From assembly GCA_937957915.1 (NCBI GenBank), contig CALGNZ010000040.1, positions 1-64,000 of the forward strand: a DNA stretch of 64,000 nt, written 5' to 3'. The notes beneath the pieces were generated by a model. The model was not told the DNA's origin. It ran no database searches and saw only the letters and a program-made list of their open reading frames with translations. Positions 61,488 to 64,000 of the stretch are shown piece by piece. The stretch's first letter is position 1. Each line of letters opens with the position of its first letter. Made by a program: the position numbers and the translations under genes. Source of the stretch: an uncultured Granulosicoccaceae bacterium (GTDB lineage: Bacteria; Pseudomonadota; Gammaproteobacteria; Granulosicoccales; Granulosicoccaceae).

Positions 61488-61575
61488 ATTTATGTTCACC
61501 TGTGCCCGGGAAGTCGCACACTAAATAATGTAGGCAAACACTGTAACGTTTTTCATCGATCTGTGTATATCAGGT

Positions 61576-62148
61576 ATGAGTAGCGAAAATTCCAACCAGG
61601 ACTTGCTTGACCATCGTGACCTGATCAGTGACGACCCACAGGCGTTCGCAACTCTTATCAAACGATATCAACAGCCTGTATTCTCGTTTTTGGGCAGAAT
61701 GGGGTTTTCCCAGGTGAGCGCAGAGGATCTTGCTCAGGACAGTTTTCTCAGAGTCTGGAAAAACAGGCACCGCTATGATTCAACCAAAGGTCGGGTTTTC
61801 ACCTGGATTTTCACAATCACCCGCAACCTGGCCATTAACGAGTTACGCAAAGCCAGTAAAACCCATTCACAGCTGCCAGAACCATCCCTGGTCGCTGATA
61901 CAGACCCGAATTCAGACCCACAACTTCAGTTGGAATCCGAACAGGCACGTGCCAGATTGCAACGTGCAATCAATTCACTGGCATACACCGACAGAGTCAC
62001 CATTGCGCTGACACTGGCGGATTCGCTGAGCGCCGAAGAGTGCGCCCGGCTCGAAGACTGTTCAGCCGCCAGCTTCAGAACACGCACCAGCAGAGCCAAA
62101 GCCAGGTTAATTAACGCCTACAACGATCTGGAATCGAGCAATGAATAA
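61576..62148 (+). CDS. ECF-type RNA polymerase sigma factor
   Basis: 190 residues. Region 2 has YQQPVFSFLGRMGFSQVSAE and LAQDSFLRVWKNRHRYD, with FTWIFTITRNLAINELRK; region 4 follows a linker and contains LADSLSAEECARLEDC plus RTRTSRAKARLINA. Length and spacing fit an ECF sigma factor of the RpoE-like group. It overlaps the next gene by 8 bp and precedes a signal peptidase gene, forming a three-gene operon. The upstream segment TGTAACGTTTTTC could be an autoregulatory -35, but I cannot confirm it. It would direct transcription of a regulon under control of the downstream membrane protein. Confidence 0.93.
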   Translation: MSSENSNQDLLDHRDLISDDPQAFATLIKRYQQPVFSFLGRMGFSQVSAEDLAQDSFLRVWKNRHRYDSTKGRVFTWIFTITRNLAINELRKASKTHSQLPEPSLVADTDPNSDPQLQLESEQARARLQRAINSLAYTDRVTIALTLADSLSAEECARLEDCSAASFRTRTSRAKARLINAYNDLESSNE

Positions 62149-62419
62149 AGACATGAAAAACGAGCAGAAAATCCAGTCGCTACTTGAGTCAGATCTGTTG
62201 CAGGCACCAGCAGACTTCAGCGATCGGGTATTACGGGAAATCGAAAGGCAGACGCAGTCATCAGGCGCTGATGACTCTCGGCACGAGCCTGATGAAGATA
62301 GCGCCACACACATGATTGAATGGTGGCAATGGCTTGCAGTGGCGGGTGGAAGCCTGGTGGGCATGACCCAGGTCACTCGCTATATATTCGGATTCTGGTT
62401 ATCGGCGGCCGTGGGCTAA
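62141..62419 (+). CDS. Small membrane protein, candidate anti-sigma factor
   Basis: 92 residues; starts within the sigma factor gene (8-bp overlap). An acidic N-terminal cytoplasmic part of about 60 residues carries FSDRVLREIERQ, a stretch typical of anti-sigma N-termini, and then one or two short hydrophobic segments (WWQWLAVAGGSLVGMTQVTR, IFGFWLSAAVG). The order sigma gene then small membrane-protein gene, with overlap, is the usual arrangement of ECF sigma/anti-sigma pairs. No family match recognised, and no periplasmic domain is present, which is unusual. Confidence in the role is modest. Confidence 0.6.
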   Translation: MNKDMKNEQKIQSLLESDLLQAPADFSDRVLREIERQTQSSGADDSRHEPDEDSATHMIEWWQWLAVAGGSLVGMTQVTRYIFGFWLSAAVG

Positions 62420-62441
62420 GCCGGCACTCACAGGAGGTATT

Positions 62442-63395
62442 ATGAAAAATACAACGTCAGTTCCCAATGACAACCAGCCACCCAGACAGCGTGTGCGCCG
62501 TTCACCATTGATTGCCGCACTGATGTCTGCGTCGCTGCCAGGCTTCGGTCAGCTCTACAATGGCCAGCTTAACAAGGCCGCGTGGATCTTTGTTATATTC
62601 GCGTCGCTTACCATACCTGTTTCAGCCGCTATAGCGCTGTGGTTGCCCGCCCCGCTTACCGTACCGCTGCAGCTGCTGGGCGGCATTCTGGCCATTAGCG
62701 TATGGCTCTACGCAATTATCAACGCATGGATCACAGCTCGACACCGCGACAACTACACACTGCGCCCATGGCAAACCAGCGGGCTCTACGCCGTGGTTTT
62801 TATTATCTGCAACCTGATTACGATGCCGCTGCTGACCATAAGCGTCCGCACACACCTGGTTCAACCGTTTACCACGCCATCCAATAGTATGTCCCCAACC
62901 GTGTTGGCCGGAGACTACCTGTTTGCAAATATGTCTTACAACTGCCCCTATTGTTTAGCAAAGGTAAACCGTGGCGATATCGCGATTCTGATAAACCCGA
63001 ATAAAAGAAACTTTTTCTACATAAAGCGCGTCATTGGATTGCCCGGCGACTCAATCGAGATCAGCAACAATCAGCTACTGATCAATGGCGAGTCAGCACA
63101 ATACGATACTAGCGACCAGCAGCATGAAAATTTTGACCGGGTTAAAGAACAATCAGGCAATCGGCAGTGGGAAGTCCAATGGCAAACTGACAAAACGGAA
63201 GATTTTCCAGCTACCATCGTCGAGCCCGGGCACGTGTTTGTACTCGGTGATAATCGCGATGCAAGCAATGATTCAAGACTGATAGGACAAATCCCCCTTA
63301 GTGACATAAAGGGTCTTGCGAGACAAATCTGGTTTTCGAGGTCAAAAGAGGGAATCAGATGGGATCGAATCGGGTTAGACCTTACAACTCGATAG
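62442..63395 (+). CDS. lepB: Signal peptidase I with N-terminal multi-span extension
   Basis: 317 residues with a perfect AGGAGGT 4 bp before the ATG. The C-terminal half is a leader peptidase: PSNSMSPTVLAGDYLFAN carries nucleophile Ser149, YIKRVIGLPGD the general-base Lys195, and LGDNRDASNDSR the box E. The N-terminal 135 residues are not standard LepB: SPLIAALMSASLPGFGQLYN, an LPG(F/L)GQLYNGQ motif of TM2/DUF5683-like proteins, plus four or so helices. It cleaves signal peptides at the periplasmic face. Encoded with the sigma factor, so its level probably follows that regulon. Another lepB for the housekeeping role should exist elsewhere. Confidence 0.9.
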   Translation: MKNTTSVPNDNQPPRQRVRRSPLIAALMSASLPGFGQLYNGQLNKAAWIFVIFASLTIPVSAAIALWLPAPLTVPLQLLGGILAISVWLYAIINAWITARHRDNYTLRPWQTSGLYAVVFIICNLITMPLLTISVRTHLVQPFTTPSNSMSPTVLAGDYLFANMSYNCPYCLAKVNRGDIAILINPNKRNFFYIKRVIGLPGDSIEISNNQLLINGESAQYDTSDQQHENFDRVKEQSGNRQWEVQWQTDKTEDFPATIVEPGHVFVLGDNRDASNDSRLIGQIPLSDIKGLARQIWFSRSKEGIRWDRIGLDLTTR

Positions 63396-63413
63396 CACTA
63401 AACAACACACAGG

Positions 63414-63445
63414 CTCGGCGACTGCGATGAATCGCAGTCGCTGAG
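63414..63445. terminator. Strong hairpin after lepB
   Basis: CTCG-GCGACTGCGAT-GA-ATCGCAGTCGC-TGAG: an 11-bp perfect core stem extended to 15 pairs with one G-T wobble and a two-base loop, 19 bp past the lepB stop. No T-run, so a 3'-end-stabilising structure, a rho-independent variant, or a protein-binding dyad. Confidence 0.6.
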
Positions 63446-63809
63446 GACAGAACGTCCGTAGCCGGCCAGTAAACGCCCTTTTTTAACGCCACTTGCACGC
63501 GGGTAGAAACAATTGCCAGGTTGTTGTGTAGTTATTTCAGAGCCACTATTGAAATATTAATCGTGAGGGGCAACTCATCGCAACCTCTGCAAAACACACA
63601 GTGCCTCTTGAAATCCCACTTTCTTACCACACGCTAATCTGCAACCATAGCCGGGATAAGTCAACCAAACACATAACCCCATCGTCGTACAAAGCGCCTT
63701 ATGACAACGATAGTGTTCAAATATTGATACGCAATTTCATACCTATAACAACATCTGTGGTCACTTCAAAATTCTAACGCAGATAACGGTTTAGTTCGAA
63801 CCGATGTTC

Positions 63810-63839
63810 TTGATATTCTATGTTATCAATTAGTATAAA
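63810..63839 (+). promoter_or_regulatory. Sigma-70-like promoter, possibly giving a leaderless mRNA
   Basis: TTGATA (63810-63815), 18 bp, TATAAA (63834-63839). The expected start of transcription is about 63846, only three bases before ATG 63849, and no Shine-Dalgarno is present. This fits leaderless translation. Confidence 0.5.
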
Positions 63840-63848
63840 TTGTATGCT

Positions 63849-64000
63849 ATGGACACAGAAAGACACCTGATACCGGGTATTTATCAACACTACAAAGGCC
63901 AATCGTACATGGTCTTCCTGAGTGCCAGCCACACTGAAACTGGTGAGCAAATGGTTGTTTATGCCAGCACCTCCGCAGACAAAAAATTGTGGACCAGACC
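63849..64000 (+). CDS. DUF1653 protein, N-terminal fragment (runs off the window)
   Basis: Not in the ORF track because the right edge cuts it. ATG 63849 gives 50 complete codons in frame to the end. The sequence IPGIYQHYKGQSYMVFLSAS and VVYASTSADKKLWTRP follows the DUF1653 pattern (G-x-Y-x-H-Y-K-G ... V-V-Y ... W-x-R-P). DUF1653 proteins are short (about 70-90 residues) and of unknown function, so about half the gene is visible. The promoter just before it looks strong. Downstream context unknown. Confidence 0.75.
   Translation, partial: MDTERHLIPGIYQHYKGQSYMVFLSASHTETGEQMVVYASTSADKKLWTR

Larger units (their letters stand above)
63396..63848. other. 453-bp region after lepB
   Basis: Holds the 15-bp hairpin at 63414 and the promoter at 63810. 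The stretch between is AT-richer than the rest of the window, especially from 63600 on, with no credible ORF or RNA gene recognised. Confidence 0.5.

Noticed and set aside
1-64000. tRNA, rRNA, insertion sequence, prophage or integron genes
   Set aside because: I scanned the non-coding stretches and the ORF list for such signs and saw none. A dedicated tRNA and covariance-model scan would be decisive.

Overview
The window reads as chromosomal DNA of a gammaproteobacterium, most likely a free-living, probably marine heterotroph. The reasons are the mfd / CsiV-family / S-methyl-5'-thioinosine phosphorylase / nagZ set (a pseudomonad-like neighbourhood), a DbpA-type helicase, a PhoP/PhoQ-like pair, two c-di-GMP proteins, a choline sulfatase and an exported carbohydrate-esterase-like enzyme. 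Base composition looks like the low-to-mid 50s % GC by eye (not computed). I see no rRNA, tRNA, CRISPR array, insertion sequence, prophage or origin. The species assignment is inference.

Layout. 1-3.5 kb: start of riboflavin synthase (runs off the left edge), an exported SGNH esterase with three short cysteine/tryptophan modules, a DMT exporter, an SDR dehydrogenase. 3.7-15.9 kb: mfd and its CsiV-family partner, a glycine-zipper envelope protein, a PepSY / response regulator / histidine kinase set, a solute-binding-fold protein without a signal peptide, a thiolase, then thioinosine phosphorylase and nagZ on the minus strand. 16.4-31.1 kb: the most striking part of the window, eight same-strand, closely packed or overlapping genes: DUF4159 protein, VWA/amidotransferase-fold membrane protein, a caspase-like protein lacking the catalytic cysteine, a TPR protein with an HExxH gluzincin domain, MoxR ATPase, DUF58 protein, BatA-type protein and a giant Gln-rich DUF4175 protein. 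31.2-36.2 kb: a deoxyinosine/uracil glycosylase-like protein, a degenerate GGDEF-EAL protein, and a DUF937 protein carrying 120-bp tandem repeats, followed by the only textbook rho-independent terminator in the window. 36.3-50.2 kb: HpcH/HpaI aldolase, aldo/keto reductase, CocE/NonD hydrolase, topoisomerase III, PAS-GGDEF-EAL protein, a conserved 476-residue protein of unknown function, DbpA, an Eis-like acetyltransferase and a DUF952 protein. 50.6-64 kb: a beta-helix lipoprotein behind a cluster of palindromes, choline sulfatase, enoyl-CoA hydratase, a TSUP transporter, GST, a second DMT exporter, an FAD amine oxidase, AsmA, a NYN-domain protein, an ECF sigma factor / small membrane protein / signal peptidase I operon, and the start of a DUF1653 protein.

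How the genes work together. The 16.4-31.1 kb operon combines an ATPase chaperone (MoxR), several VWA-type scaffold proteins anchored in the inner membrane, and two exported protease-fold proteins; I infer an envelope-located assembly or quality-control machine. The sigma factor operon couples transcription to a multi-membrane-span signal peptidase. Elsewhere the genes look like ordinary metabolism and transport in short transcription units. Many gene ends carry either perfect inverted repeats without a T-run or short tandem duplications.
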